Shown piece after piece: positions 1-8,424 of a stretch of DNA of 64,000 nucleotides (its first letter is position 1; every line of letters starts with the position of its first letter). Below the pieces are notes generated by a model. The model saw only the letters and a program-made list of their open reading frames with translations. It did not search any database and was not told the origin of the DNA. This DNA is from JAOAPY01 sp038237475 (GTDB lineage Bacteria; Acidobacteriota; Blastocatellia; Pyrinomonadales; Pyrinomonadaceae), in contig JBBRYS010000004.1 of the NCBI GenBank assembly GCA_038237475.1, forward strand, positions 310,001 to 374,000, written 5' to 3'. A program made the translations under genes and the position numbers.

Positions 1-597
1 CTCGAGACAACCGCGGCTGCCGCAAGTGCAGGCCACACCGCCGAACGGATCGACTCCCATGTGGCCAATTTCAGCTGCCGAGCCATCGACTCCGCGCCAT
101 AGCTTACCGCCGAGGATAATGCCTCCTCCGACGCCGGTCCCCAACGTCACGCAGACGATTGCGCTCAATCCCCTGCCAGCTCCCTGCCACATTTCGCCTA
201 CGGCAGCGGCGTTGGCATCGTTCTCCAAAATCGCCGGACGCCTGAGCTCACCCTCCAGCGCCGCTGCCAGTCTGAATCCATCAAGACACGGGACGTTCGG
301 CGCTTTTACAACGACGCCTTCTGCGACGTTGACGGTCCCGGGAACTACAACGGAGATGGCACTGATAGCCTCGCGCGTGCCCTCTGTTTGTTCCTCAGCA
401 GCATGCACCGCCTGGATCAGCGCACGGACAATCTCATCGGCCTTCTCGGCCTGCGGTGTGTTCTGCTTATGACGAAAGTGAATCTTCCCATTTTCATCCA
501 CGGTCGCAGCCCGGAGATGAGTGCCACCGAGATCCGCCGCGAACACCAGACCGGACGTTGCTTGCTCAACCACTGTGCCAATATTAGATTCGCTCAT
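1..597 (-). CDS. ROK-family sugar kinase (glucokinase-like), 3' end cut by window edge
   Basis: The visible 199 codons give the N-terminal two thirds of a ROK kinase. Near residue 22 is the phosphate-binding DLGGT motif. It is followed by LENDANAAAVGE, the LGTGVGGGI loop, EIGH, and the start of the zinc motif CTCGSRGCLE, after which the window ends. There is no N-terminal helix-turn-helix, so this is the kinase rather than the repressor branch of ROK. Established family role: ATP-dependent phosphorylation of glucose or a related hexose in the cytoplasm. The ATG overlaps the stop codon of the upstream GH15 gene as ATGA, implying translational coupling: the glucoamylase releases glucose and this enzyme phosphorylates it. 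Exact sugar specificity is not provable here. Confidence 0.9.
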   Translation of the reverse strand, partial: MSESNIGTVVEQATSGLVFAADLGGTHLRAATVDENGKIHFRHKQNTPQAEKADEIVRALIQAVHAAEEQTEGTREAISAISVVVPGTVNVAEGVVVKAPNVPCLDGFRLAAALEGELRRPAILENDANAAAVGEMWQGAGRGLSAIVCVTLGTGVGGGIILGGKLWRGVDGSAAEIGHMGVDPFGGVACTCGSRGCLE

Positions 598-2726
598 TTT
601 TCCTTCCGCGAGACTTTAAGATAACGGGCAGCCACGCGTTTCGGTGTCTCGAGATTACGCCCGTGATGGAGGTTGAGAGTCAGACGAATAAACTGCGCCA
701 TAGACCAGGCAAGTGGTGTCGCCGAACCTGTCCCTGCCGCGAAACGCAATGCCGGCTGGGGGCTGTCAGCTCGGTCCCAAACCTGTTCCGGAATCATCAG
801 CCCATCGTTCGCAAAACGCATCATTGTTTCCAGGTGGCCCCGCGCCGCAGCCTTATCCCCGAAGGCCAACTCGTACTCGCCGCGTTCGCCCGTTAGTAAG
901 GCCCACAAGCGGCCCACTCCGTGTTGCCCATCGTAGTGACCACCATCTGCACGCTCGCCGTAGGCGTCGTGATTGTAACGGTACCATGCCGAACCGGCAG
1001 GCGTTGCGACTTTGATCAACCGGTCAACTACCGCGAGCGATTGCAGCACGAATGGATCGTTCGCACGCTTGATTCCCAAGCGAACCAATTCCAAAAATCC
1101 ACCGTCCACGATTTCGCGTTCGTCGTAAACGCCGCCTCCGCTATTGATCTCGATCCTGGCGCCATCGTTTGGATCATCGTTTTGGGTAACACGTAAATAA
1201 TATTGACCGCCCTTGCTGTTCGTTACTGTCCATCGCTCGACGTTCCTCTTCCAGTCATCGGCGGTTTTTAGATAGGCTCGGGCGGATTGTCGGTCGCCGT
1301 TTAGGCGGGCAATATGTGCGGCGCAAACAAGTCCGGCAATTTCAGCTGCAAGCGTCGCTGGGGAATAGCCGGACTTTTCTTCCCAACGTTCCTGCTCAGT
1401 CGCCGGTCCTTTGCTCATGATAAAGTCGGCGGCCGGCTTTATATGTCTACTCCACGTCAGGCGATCGGTACGCCCAAGTTGCTGGGCCAGAATCAACGGA
1501 AAGGCAACCTCGTCCAACTGCGACGAACCGCCGATGGGCCTGCCATCGACGCAACTATTTTGCGGAAAGCTGCCATCAGGTTTTTGCTGGACGCGAAAAA
1601 GATAATCGAGCGCCCGCAGGGCCGTCGCTCGATCTCCAAGGGCATCGAAAGCAATCGCCACCTGGTAGAGATCGCGAGCCCAAACTGCGTGGTAGCCGGT
1701 TGTGTTTGCTTCGTTTGAGTTTGGACCACCGCCCCAGGGAGTTGACGGCGAAGCGATCATCGCGCCCCGAAAGGTCTTGTCCTCGAGCCCTTTCAGAACC
1801 AGCGCGGCCATCCTGAATTGGCGCCGATACTTCGACTCGACTACAGGCAGTCTGTTGCTATAGACGTTCCAGCTCGACTCGTATTCACTCTGGACCGCTG
1901 AGAAGTTGCGACGGAGGGAGGCACGCGCGTTTTTCAAAGCCAGGTCAGTCTTCGCACCAAATCCCAGTGCCACCGTGAAGTTGATGGCATGAGAGTCGAG
2001 GCGATCTGTAGTTCCTGGCCGGCCAAGTTGCACCACATTCCCGACGCTCATAATGGCGTTCGCTGTTTTTGGCAAGCCCGAACGAAGCGCCAGGAGATCG
2101 CTAGCTCCGAGCAGGCCGCTCGAGGTTTCGACAAAGGCCGGGTTAGAAATCAGAGCACTAGCCTTGTCACCCTCTGAAGCCAGTAACGCATCTTCTTTGG
2201 ACCAGCCGGAGTCGTGCAGGCCGCTGTTATTAAGCGATGGGTCATAGTAAACATAGAGCTTGTAAGCGGAAACCGGCGGCTGCAACGACTGGAAGGAAAG
2301 GTTCACCAGCAAGACACTGCGCTGCGGATCGGTGACATAAGTTTTGCGGATGAGATACGCGCCGCTAAGGGCGCGGTTCTCCTGCTGAAAGCTCAGCGAT
2401 CTGGCATCGTCAAGAATTGTCAGTGTATGTGTCGTATCCCGGATTTCAGTTTCGACTTTCCCCTCTGGCGTGACGATTATTATCTGCAGGCTCTGCACAC
2501 AGGGCATGTCAACTGTCGGATAAAAAACTTCTGAGAGGACTCCCTCGGTAAGGGTAAACCAAACTTTTGAGCGCAGGGTATTACTGGTGCCGAACCCATT
2601 TTTGGCTGCCCCAAGCCAATGCGCAGCGTCACCCTGCGAGGCCACCGCGGGATTGTTCGTTGCCTGTGCCAACAAAGTAGAACTGTTAATTCCCACCAAC
2701 ATAAACATGAGCAGTAATGGCCGCAT
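594..2726 (-). CDS. GH15 glucoamylase / glucodextranase-like, secreted
   Basis: This 710-residue protein has an N-terminal signal peptide ending near LLAQA. A glucodextranase-type N-terminal beta domain follows (about 30-290; KNGFGTSN, SKVWFTLTEG, LSEVFYPTVD). The C-terminal (alpha/alpha)6 barrel of GH15 carries YHAVWARDLYQ and a general-acid region WEEKSGYSPATLAAE. Near the end is the PEQVWD / TGSATPLAWSMAQF stretch typical of bacterial GH15. Established role: release of glucose from non-reducing ends of alpha-glucans, here probably in the periplasm. It overlaps the downstream ROK kinase by 4 nt. No clear Shine-Dalgarno precedes the ATG. A 6-bp hairpin (2746-2751 with 2759-2764) lies just upstream, in the probable leader. 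Confidence 0.92.
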   Translation of the reverse strand: MRPLLLMFMLVGINSSTLLAQATNNPAVASQGDAAHWLGAAKNGFGTSNTLRSKVWFTLTEGVLSEVFYPTVDMPCVQSLQIIIVTPEGKVETEIRDTTHTLTILDDARSLSFQQENRALSGAYLIRKTYVTDPQRSVLLVNLSFQSLQPPVSAYKLYVYYDPSLNNSGLHDSGWSKEDALLASEGDKASALISNPAFVETSSGLLGASDLLALRSGLPKTANAIMSVGNVVQLGRPGTTDRLDSHAINFTVALGFGAKTDLALKNARASLRRNFSAVQSEYESSWNVYSNRLPVVESKYRRQFRMAALVLKGLEDKTFRGAMIASPSTPWGGGPNSNEANTTGYHAVWARDLYQVAIAFDALGDRATALRALDYLFRVQQKPDGSFPQNSCVDGRPIGGSSQLDEVAFPLILAQQLGRTDRLTWSRHIKPAADFIMSKGPATEQERWEEKSGYSPATLAAEIAGLVCAAHIARLNGDRQSARAYLKTADDWKRNVERWTVTNSKGGQYYLRVTQNDDPNDGARIEINSGGGVYDEREIVDGGFLELVRLGIKRANDPFVLQSLAVVDRLIKVATPAGSAWYRYNHDAYGERADGGHYDGQHGVGRLWALLTGERGEYELAFGDKAAARGHLETMMRFANDGLMIPEQVWDRADSPQPALRFAAGTGSATPLAWSMAQFIRLTLNLHHGRNLETPKRVAARYLKVSRKEK

Positions 2727-3275
2727 CTAGTTGTGTGTCTGTTCGTCCTGGAGAATTCCCAGGATGATCCGGAAGAAGCGCAGTTTTCGATAACGTGCGT
2801 TCATAGTACTCAGCGGCCAGGACAGTCTTAGCAAGCCGGCGGCTGCTGTGGGTTCGAGCCTTGTTGCCTAAGGGCTGACTTGTTTACCAGGACCGGCTCG
2901 GCGATGAAACTTCCCTGCCGGCGAAGTCGGTGCTCTTAATCGAGGCCCTAAGCTTACCAGAGTCGGAGCAGAAATACATATCAACTTTCTGGCTTTAGTA
3001 GTATCATCCCGCAGTCAGTTCACCCCCAAGAGTTTTGGTCTGTGCGCCACCGTACAGACGAAGTTCCCCCAAGTCTATCTGATTCGTCAGGTGTCGCCCG
3101 AGGCTTAGGTTCCAGACTGAAAAATATCTGGCTCTGTTACAGCAAATCGATCTCGTTGAAGCGGCCGGTCACAAGTGCGTCTCGATGCACACGACACTGG
3201 GCCGCGCTGAACTTAACTTCCGCGCGGATATCAAATCCGGCGGACCACATGAGTAGGTACATAAGGAGTCCTGCA
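2727..3275. promoter_or_regulatory. 549-bp intergenic region between divergent GH15 and TonB-receptor genes
   Basis: No convincing gene is visible. It must hold divergent promoters for the GH15/ROK pair (minus) and the TonB receptor (plus). Seen directly: the 12-mer TTGTTGCCTAAG at 2861-2872, which recurs at 32084-32095 upstream of the second TonB receptor; a small hairpin at 2746-2764; and a TTTAGTA half-site at 2994-3000 resembling the 32.1-kb operator. A short open stretch on the plus strand (about 3083-3250) is discussed among the findings. I could not pick -35/-10 elements with confidence. Confidence 0.5.
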
Positions 3276-6200
3276 ATGAATTGTTCTAAGTCTGTTATCA
3301 GCCGCGCCTTAGTGTGCGCCCTCTTCCTGCTTTTTTCAGGCATTACCATTAGCGCCCAATTCAAGGCGGGCATTCAGGGTACAGTGCATGACGCAAACGG
3401 CGGCTTAGTACCACAAGCGAAGGTCACGCTCACGAGTACTGAAACTTCAAAGAGTCAGGAAGTGACCAGCAGCGATGAGGGCTTCTATCGCATTAGCGGC
3501 CTGGCGCCGGGTAAATACACTCTGGCCGTCGAGAAAGACGGTTATAAGAAGCAGCTGCTGGAGAACGTTGAGATTGGCGCTGAAAGCGTGCAGGGGCTGG
3601 ACCTCCTGCTTGAAATTGGCGAAGTGTCGGCGACGGTAACTGTCACGCAGCAGACAACCGCGGTGCTCGAAACTGAGAATGGCAATGTCGCCAGAGGTAT
3701 TACTGCTGCAGAAATTAAACGCCTGCCGCAGGCTGGTCGGGATCCTTACGAACTGGCGCGCCTCACCCCCGGGATTTTTGGGGATGCTTCGCGCACCGGA
3801 GGGGGCGGTGCTTCGGGACTGCCGAATTCACCCGGCCCGGGCGGCTCGGGTAATTCGATCTTCCAAGCCGAAAACCAGGTCCAGATTACGGCCAATGGCC
3901 AACGTCTCTCAGCCAATAATTTTCAAATAGACGGTGTCAGCGTAAACAGCCTCTCGCACGGTGGCGCGGCAGTAGTGACACCCAATCAGGAGTCGGTCAA
4001 GGAAATTCAAATCTCGTCGAGCAGCTATTCGGCTGAAGACGGACGAAACTCCGGCGCACAAGTGAAAGTGGTTTCCCAAAACGGGACCAACCAGTTTCAC
4101 GGCAGCGCGTTTCTTAAATACGACAGTCCGAAACTCAATTCATATAACAAGTATGCGAACGATTTTGGACGCGGATCGACGGAACGAGTCGAAAAACTCT
4201 TCCGGCAGTTTGGCGGCAGCGTTGGGGGGCCACTCTATCTGCCCCGCTTTGGCGAAGGTGGCAGGTCAATCTATAACGGTAAGAATAAGGCGTTCTTCTT
4301 TTTCTCCTACGAAGGTCTGCGAGAGAACTCGACCAACTCTTCAGTGCAGTACGTCGAGACCTCTCAGTACCGCCAGAGCGTAATCAGTTTGCGCCCGGGT
4401 GGCAAAACGGCTCGCATATTTGGCGATACGGGCGTGCAACCTCGTATTACCTCCGTCCTGACACCGCGCTGCAGTGACATATCGGGAAGCTATCCCTGCC
4501 AGGTAGTAGGTGGAGGATTGGATATTGGTTCTCCCTCAGGCGCGCTGGGCCAGTACATCAGCTTCGGCAATCTGGGAGGCGGTGGACTTGATGGTATCCC
4601 TGATGTCCAGAAAGTTATCATTGGGGCGCCGACCGTCAACAAACCCCATCAGTACAATGTACGTTTTGATTTTTATCCGACCAGCAAAGACCAGGTCGCG
4701 GTGAGCTCCTACCTGACGCGTAATTTCTTCGTCGGCAGCGACTCGGGAGCCGCAGGCCGGCCGCAGGCGGACATTACCAGCTCACCAAAGAATTCCGCCT
4801 TCACCATACTCTACAATCGGACCATTTCCTCGTCGCTGCTCAATGAAGCACGCTTTAACTTCACCAAGTTTGCCTACGACGAAATACAATCCTCGAATCA
4901 AACGAACTTCGGCATTCCTCGTATTGAAATCGAGACCCTGCTCTCCAGTGGTAGTCGCATTCGGTTTGGCGCCAATCAGTCGGAGGCAACCCCCGGCGTT
5001 TTCTCAGAGAGGACGATGGAGTTTCGGGACGTCCTCACCAAGGTGGCTGGAAACCACGGACTCAAGATCGGCGGCGAGTATCGCAAGGAATTCAACGACG
5101 ATAACCTGAACGGGGGATCCCGCCCGCTCTTCACGTTCGCCGGCCTCTTCAACTTCGCGAACGATACGCCACTCTTCTACCAAATCAACGCTGACCCGCG
5201 TACGGGCGGCCCCGCTGATGCGCAGCGCTATTTTCGCTCCGGTGGTTATGGCCTGTTCTTTCAGGACGATTGGAAGGTCCGTCCCAACTTCACCCTGAAC
5301 CTGGGCCTGCGCTATGAGTATTTCGATGTGTTGTCGGAGAAGAACAACAAGATCTCTAACTTCGTCTTTGGTCCGGGTGGTGGTCTGGTTGGCTCGAAAG
5401 TTCAGCCTACCAGTTCACTCTATAAGCCCGACCGCAACAACTTTGCGCCTCGGTTGGGTTTCGCTTACAGCCCGAAGAAGTTTGGCCTGGAAAATAAACT
5501 CGTCCTGCGTGGCGGTTTCGGTGTTAGTTACAACCGCATTCCCGAAGTGGTCTTCGCGAATACGCGTGGTAACCCGCCGTTTTTCGCGCGCTATCAAATT
5601 TGCTGCGGGACTTCGGCGTCAGACTTTAGCACGCCGTTTAATGGTGGACAGATTCTTTACGCGCTCGGCTCCAGCAACTCTCCCTTTAGTTACCCGGCTA
5701 ATCCCGCCCTGGCGACGGGAATCGATCCGGCCACGGGTGCTCCCAGGAATCGTACCGTCGAAGTGTATGGCGCTCTCGCCGATACACCGACGGCTTACGT
5801 CTACACCTACTCGTTTGAAGGCCAGTACGCGTTGCCGAAAAAGCTAACTGCGACGGTTGGCTACCAGGGAAGTTCCAGTCACAAACTGATTCGCCTGGTG
5901 AATCAACGCTTTGTTCAACCCGTAATCCCGGCCAATTATTTCGCGTTTGCTGTCTACATTCCTACTCCTGATGTTGACGCCAACTACAATGCCTTAAATG
6001 CAAGGCTGACCCGTCGTTTTTCGCAAGGGTTTCAATTCGACGTTCTCTATCGCTTTGCCAAGAGTATCGACACACTTTCAAACGAAGGCCCGGGTTCAGC
6101 CACCAACCAAACTTACCCACAGGACTTAAGACAAGAGCGCGGACCATCCGATTATGATGTGAAACACAACTTCACTTTCTCAGGCCTTTGGGATTTGCCA

Positions 6201-6743
6201 ATTTTGAGAAACAGGAAGGATCTGTTGGGCAAAGCACTCGGCGGCTGGCAGATTAATGGAATCGTGACCAAACACTCAGGCTTCCCCTGGACACCACACA
6301 CAGGTCAATGTGTGCGGGCGCCGGGCTCACAGGATTTCATTTGCCCATCACGTCCGACGCGTTATTTCGGTGGCGCACTCAATGACACAAGTAACAATGC
6401 GTTCATCCGGCCCGGTGGCAACTTCCCGGGAGGAGGGCTCAAATATTTTGATCCCAGTCAGAACGCCACAGGAACCTTGCTGCCAGGTATCGGGCGTAAC
6501 AGTTTCCGCGGTCCCAAGTATTTTGCCGTTGATCTGAGCGTGGGAAAGCGCACAGGTCTGCCAAAGTTTTTGGGTGAGGCGGCATACCTCGAGGTCAAAG
6601 CGAACTTCTTCAATGCCTTCAACAATCTGAACCTGGTGCCTTTTGGCTTCTTTACGCCAAATGTTGACAACCCGGATTTCGGTAGAGCATCGGGAGCATT
6701 GGCAGGACGAGTGATTGAGTTCCAGGCTCGCTTTAATTTCTAA
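3276..6743 (+). CDS. TonB-dependent receptor, acidobacterial Oar-like, with carboxypeptidase-regulatory-like N-domain
   Basis: The ATG at 3276 is chosen because AAGGAG lies 7 nt upstream (3263-3268) and it opens a clear signal peptide (MNCSKSVISRALVCALFLLF). Earlier in-frame ATGs would add about 78 non-protein-like residues. The 1155-residue product begins with an Ig-like CarboxypepD_reg domain (QGTVHDANGGLVPQAKVTL). A plug domain follows (LPQAGRDPYELARLTPGI; ITANGQRLSANNFQIDGV), then a long beta-barrel ending in a terminal phenylalanine (EFQARFNF), as outer-membrane proteins do. Family role: TonB-energised outer-membrane uptake, here plausibly of an oligosaccharide given the glycosidases on both sides. 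The ligand cannot be read from sequence. A strong hairpin follows the stop. Confidence 0.92.
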   Translation: MNCSKSVISRALVCALFLLFSGITISAQFKAGIQGTVHDANGGLVPQAKVTLTSTETSKSQEVTSSDEGFYRISGLAPGKYTLAVEKDGYKKQLLENVEIGAESVQGLDLLLEIGEVSATVTVTQQTTAVLETENGNVARGITAAEIKRLPQAGRDPYELARLTPGIFGDASRTGGGGASGLPNSPGPGGSGNSIFQAENQVQITANGQRLSANNFQIDGVSVNSLSHGGAAVVTPNQESVKEIQISSSSYSAEDGRNSGAQVKVVSQNGTNQFHGSAFLKYDSPKLNSYNKYANDFGRGSTERVEKLFRQFGGSVGGPLYLPRFGEGGRSIYNGKNKAFFFFSYEGLRENSTNSSVQYVETSQYRQSVISLRPGGKTARIFGDTGVQPRITSVLTPRCSDISGSYPCQVVGGGLDIGSPSGALGQYISFGNLGGGGLDGIPDVQKVIIGAPTVNKPHQYNVRFDFYPTSKDQVAVSSYLTRNFFVGSDSGAAGRPQADITSSPKNSAFTILYNRTISSSLLNEARFNFTKFAYDEIQSSNQTNFGIPRIEIETLLSSGSRIRFGANQSEATPGVFSERTMEFRDVLTKVAGNHGLKIGGEYRKEFNDDNLNGGSRPLFTFAGLFNFANDTPLFYQINADPRTGGPADAQRYFRSGGYGLFFQDDWKVRPNFTLNLGLRYEYFDVLSEKNNKISNFVFGPGGGLVGSKVQPTSSLYKPDRNNFAPRLGFAYSPKKFGLENKLVLRGGFGVSYNRIPEVVFANTRGNPPFFARYQICCGTSASDFSTPFNGGQILYALGSSNSPFSYPANPALATGIDPATGAPRNRTVEVYGALADTPTAYVYTYSFEGQYALPKKLTATVGYQGSSSHKLIRLVNQRFVQPVIPANYFAFAVYIPTPDVDANYNALNARLTRRFSQGFQFDVLYRFAKSIDTLSNEGPGSATNQTYPQDLRQERGPSDYDVKHNFTFSGLWDLPILRNRKDLLGKALGGWQINGIVTKHSGFPWTPHTGQCVRAPGSQDFICPSRPTRYFGGALNDTSNNAFIRPGGNFPGGGLKYFDPSQNATGTLLPGIGRNSFRGPKYFAVDLSVGKRTGLPKFLGEAAYLEVKANFFNAFNNLNLVPFGFFTPNVDNPDFGRASGALAGRVIEFQARFNF

Positions 6744-6764
6744 CGACCAGGACAGTGACGACTA

Positions 6765-6790
6765 ACCAGGCGTGGCGGCACGCCTGGTTG
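6765..6790. terminator. Hairpin between convergent genes
   Basis: A perfect 11-bp stem (AACCAGGCGTG / CACGCCTGGTT) with loop GCGG sits between the stop codons of the TonB receptor (plus) and the TPR protein (minus). Neither side has a run of T, so it is either a weak bidirectional terminator or a 3'-end stabilising hairpin. Confidence 0.6.
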
Positions 6791-6804
6791 CCACCACAGT
6801 TCAT

Positions 6805-8265
6805 CTAGAGAGAGATAGCACGCAGGATGCGTGCGGTCCCAAGAGCGGTTCCAGGGGGAGGCTCCGGGTTCGAGTTTTCGATGTCATCTTCGTCCCCTGA
6901 CGGGTGAGCTTTACGTTCTGCGTCGAGCAGCTTGAATTTCTGCAACTCAGCGTCGGCATCCTGCTTGTGCTTTAAGCGCGTGAGGGTGAGGAACAACTGA
7001 TAGTGCGCACCCGGGTTCTTTGGCTTGAGCGCAATCGCGTGCTGCAGGACTGGCAGAGCTTCTTCGAAGCGACGCGACTTAACGAGCAACCTGCCCAGAT
7101 CGTAGTTGGCATAAAAGTGCCTCGCGTCAATCGCGAGCGCTCGCCGCAGGGTGCGCTCTGCTGCAACTGGCTTGTCCCGCTCGAGCAACACAAAACCAAG
7201 CTGAGCGAGGGCATTGACATTATCGTTTTCAAGTGCAAGTGACTTGCGAAATTCGGTCTCGGCTACGTCGTAGTCGCCCTGCGCGCGCGCGGCGAGTCCA
7301 ATGAAGTAGTGAGCCTGCGGCGATGCTGGAAAATGTTTCCCGGCCCGGCGAAAAATATCCAGAGCGTTGTCGAGTTGGCCCAGCACGATGTAGGTGCCAC
7401 CTAATCTTGCATAGTAAGCAAACTTTGTCTCGTCCTGCTCGAGCGCTCGTTTGTAGAACTCAACCGCAGCCTGAGTTCTCTGGTTCTTTCTCAAAGCTTC
7501 GCCCAGCATGAAATGCGCGTCCGGGAAGTTCGGCCGTAGCGCGACCGCCTGGTCCCAACTATCGGCCGCCTGTTCGTCGTGCCCTCGATCCCAGGCAATC
7601 AATCCTAAAAAGTAATAAGCTTCGGCAGGCTTGGCTGAATGCGATAAGGCTGCCTCGAACTCCTGCGTCGACTCGTCGAAGCGCTTAAGATTGTAGAGGC
7701 TGATGCCTTCCCAAAGTCGCGCGTCATAGGTGTCGAGCCCGAGCGCAACTGCACGCCGCAAAAGCGGCAGCGCCCGCCCGTACTCTCCGCGCAACGATAA
7801 CTGCAAACCAAGATTAAGATTTGCTTCGGGATGATCGGGAGCCACGCGCAGCACTTCCGTAAGAATCTTGATCGCTTCAGCGGCACGATTGCTGCGGGCC
7901 AGTAGCACGCCGAGATTCGCACGAGCGGAAACACCCTGCCGGTTGAGACGCATGGCGGTTCGGTATTCGCGTTCGGCTCCGCCTGGGTCACTGCGTCCGT
8001 TCAAGGCCAGGCCCAGCAAATTGTGTAAGTCCGAGTTGTTAGGATGGGCGAGCAGCAGTCGGCGCAGTGAAGCTTCGGCCTCTCGGAAACTTCCGGCTTG
8101 CAGTAGCTCGACAACCTGATGCAACTCTGCGGCAAGATCGGCTTGATTACGCGAGCCGCCGTGGCTCTCGCTGCCCCATGAGCCGGGCCGGAATGGGAAG
8201 GCGCCGTCGCCAAAGCCTGGCACGGTAAGACTAAAAATGAATGCGAGTAGTAATGTGCTGAGCAT
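6805..8265 (-). CDS. Secreted tetratricopeptide-repeat protein
   Basis: A 486-residue protein with a hydrophobic N-terminal signal (MLSTLLLAFIFSLTVPGFG), then about eleven TPR units from roughly residue 45 to 450 (for example DLHNLLGLALNGRSDPGGAE and AYYFLGLIAWDRGHDEQAAD). The tail is acidic and proline-rich (DEDDIENSNPEPPPG). TPR arrays mediate protein-protein contacts and no catalytic domain is present. The end of the array (GAHYQLFLTLTRLKHKQDAD) closely resembles that of the TPR protein encoded at 24986-26665 (AHYQLFLAYSRLKETDKAQ), so these are paralogues. Function is unknown. The setting suggests an accessory of the polysaccharide system. It converges on the TonB receptor gene and is transcribed divergently from the GH3 gene. 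Confidence 0.8.
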   Translation of the reverse strand: MLSTLLLAFIFSLTVPGFGDGAFPFRPGSWGSESHGGSRNQADLAAELHQVVELLQAGSFREAEASLRRLLLAHPNNSDLHNLLGLALNGRSDPGGAEREYRTAMRLNRQGVSARANLGVLLARSNRAAEAIKILTEVLRVAPDHPEANLNLGLQLSLRGEYGRALPLLRRAVALGLDTYDARLWEGISLYNLKRFDESTQEFEAALSHSAKPAEAYYFLGLIAWDRGHDEQAADSWDQAVALRPNFPDAHFMLGEALRKNQRTQAAVEFYKRALEQDETKFAYYARLGGTYIVLGQLDNALDIFRRAGKHFPASPQAHYFIGLAARAQGDYDVAETEFRKSLALENDNVNALAQLGFVLLERDKPVAAERTLRRALAIDARHFYANYDLGRLLVKSRRFEEALPVLQHAIALKPKNPGAHYQLFLTLTRLKHKQDADAELQKFKLLDAERKAHPSGDEDDIENSNPEPPPGTALGTARILRAISL

Positions 8266-8424
8266 TACGAGATTCCCCTGCGGCGGAAAGAGTATATTAC
8301 AGTGGTTATCGCCTAAGAGGCTTTCCTATTCCTGGCAGCAAAGTTACTGGTCATAAAATTCTACACCACCGGGCTGCGGGTTGAACTTAAAATTAATACC
8401 AGCCCGACGAGCAGAGGATTCCAA

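Noticed and set aside
2845..2875. GGTTCGAGCC resembling a tRNA T-loop
   Set aside because: The sequence before it does not pair with the sequence after it, and no acceptor stem or anticodon arm can be drawn.
2727..2883. Open stretch of about 50 codons on the minus strand upstream of the GH15 start
   Set aside because: No start codon, no ribosome site, and it runs out of frame into the GH15 gene; chance openness is the simplest explanation.
3042..3275. An N-terminal extension of the first TonB receptor from an earlier start
   Set aside because: The additional 78 residues are not signal-like or beta-domain-like, while the ATG at 3276 has a good ribosome site and signal peptide.
8371..8405. 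GGGCTG...CAGCCC flanking an AT-rich stretch upstream of the GH3 gene
   Set aside because: The 6-bp arms are separated by over 20 nt and I found no matching copies elsewhere; not enough for an operator or riboswitch call.
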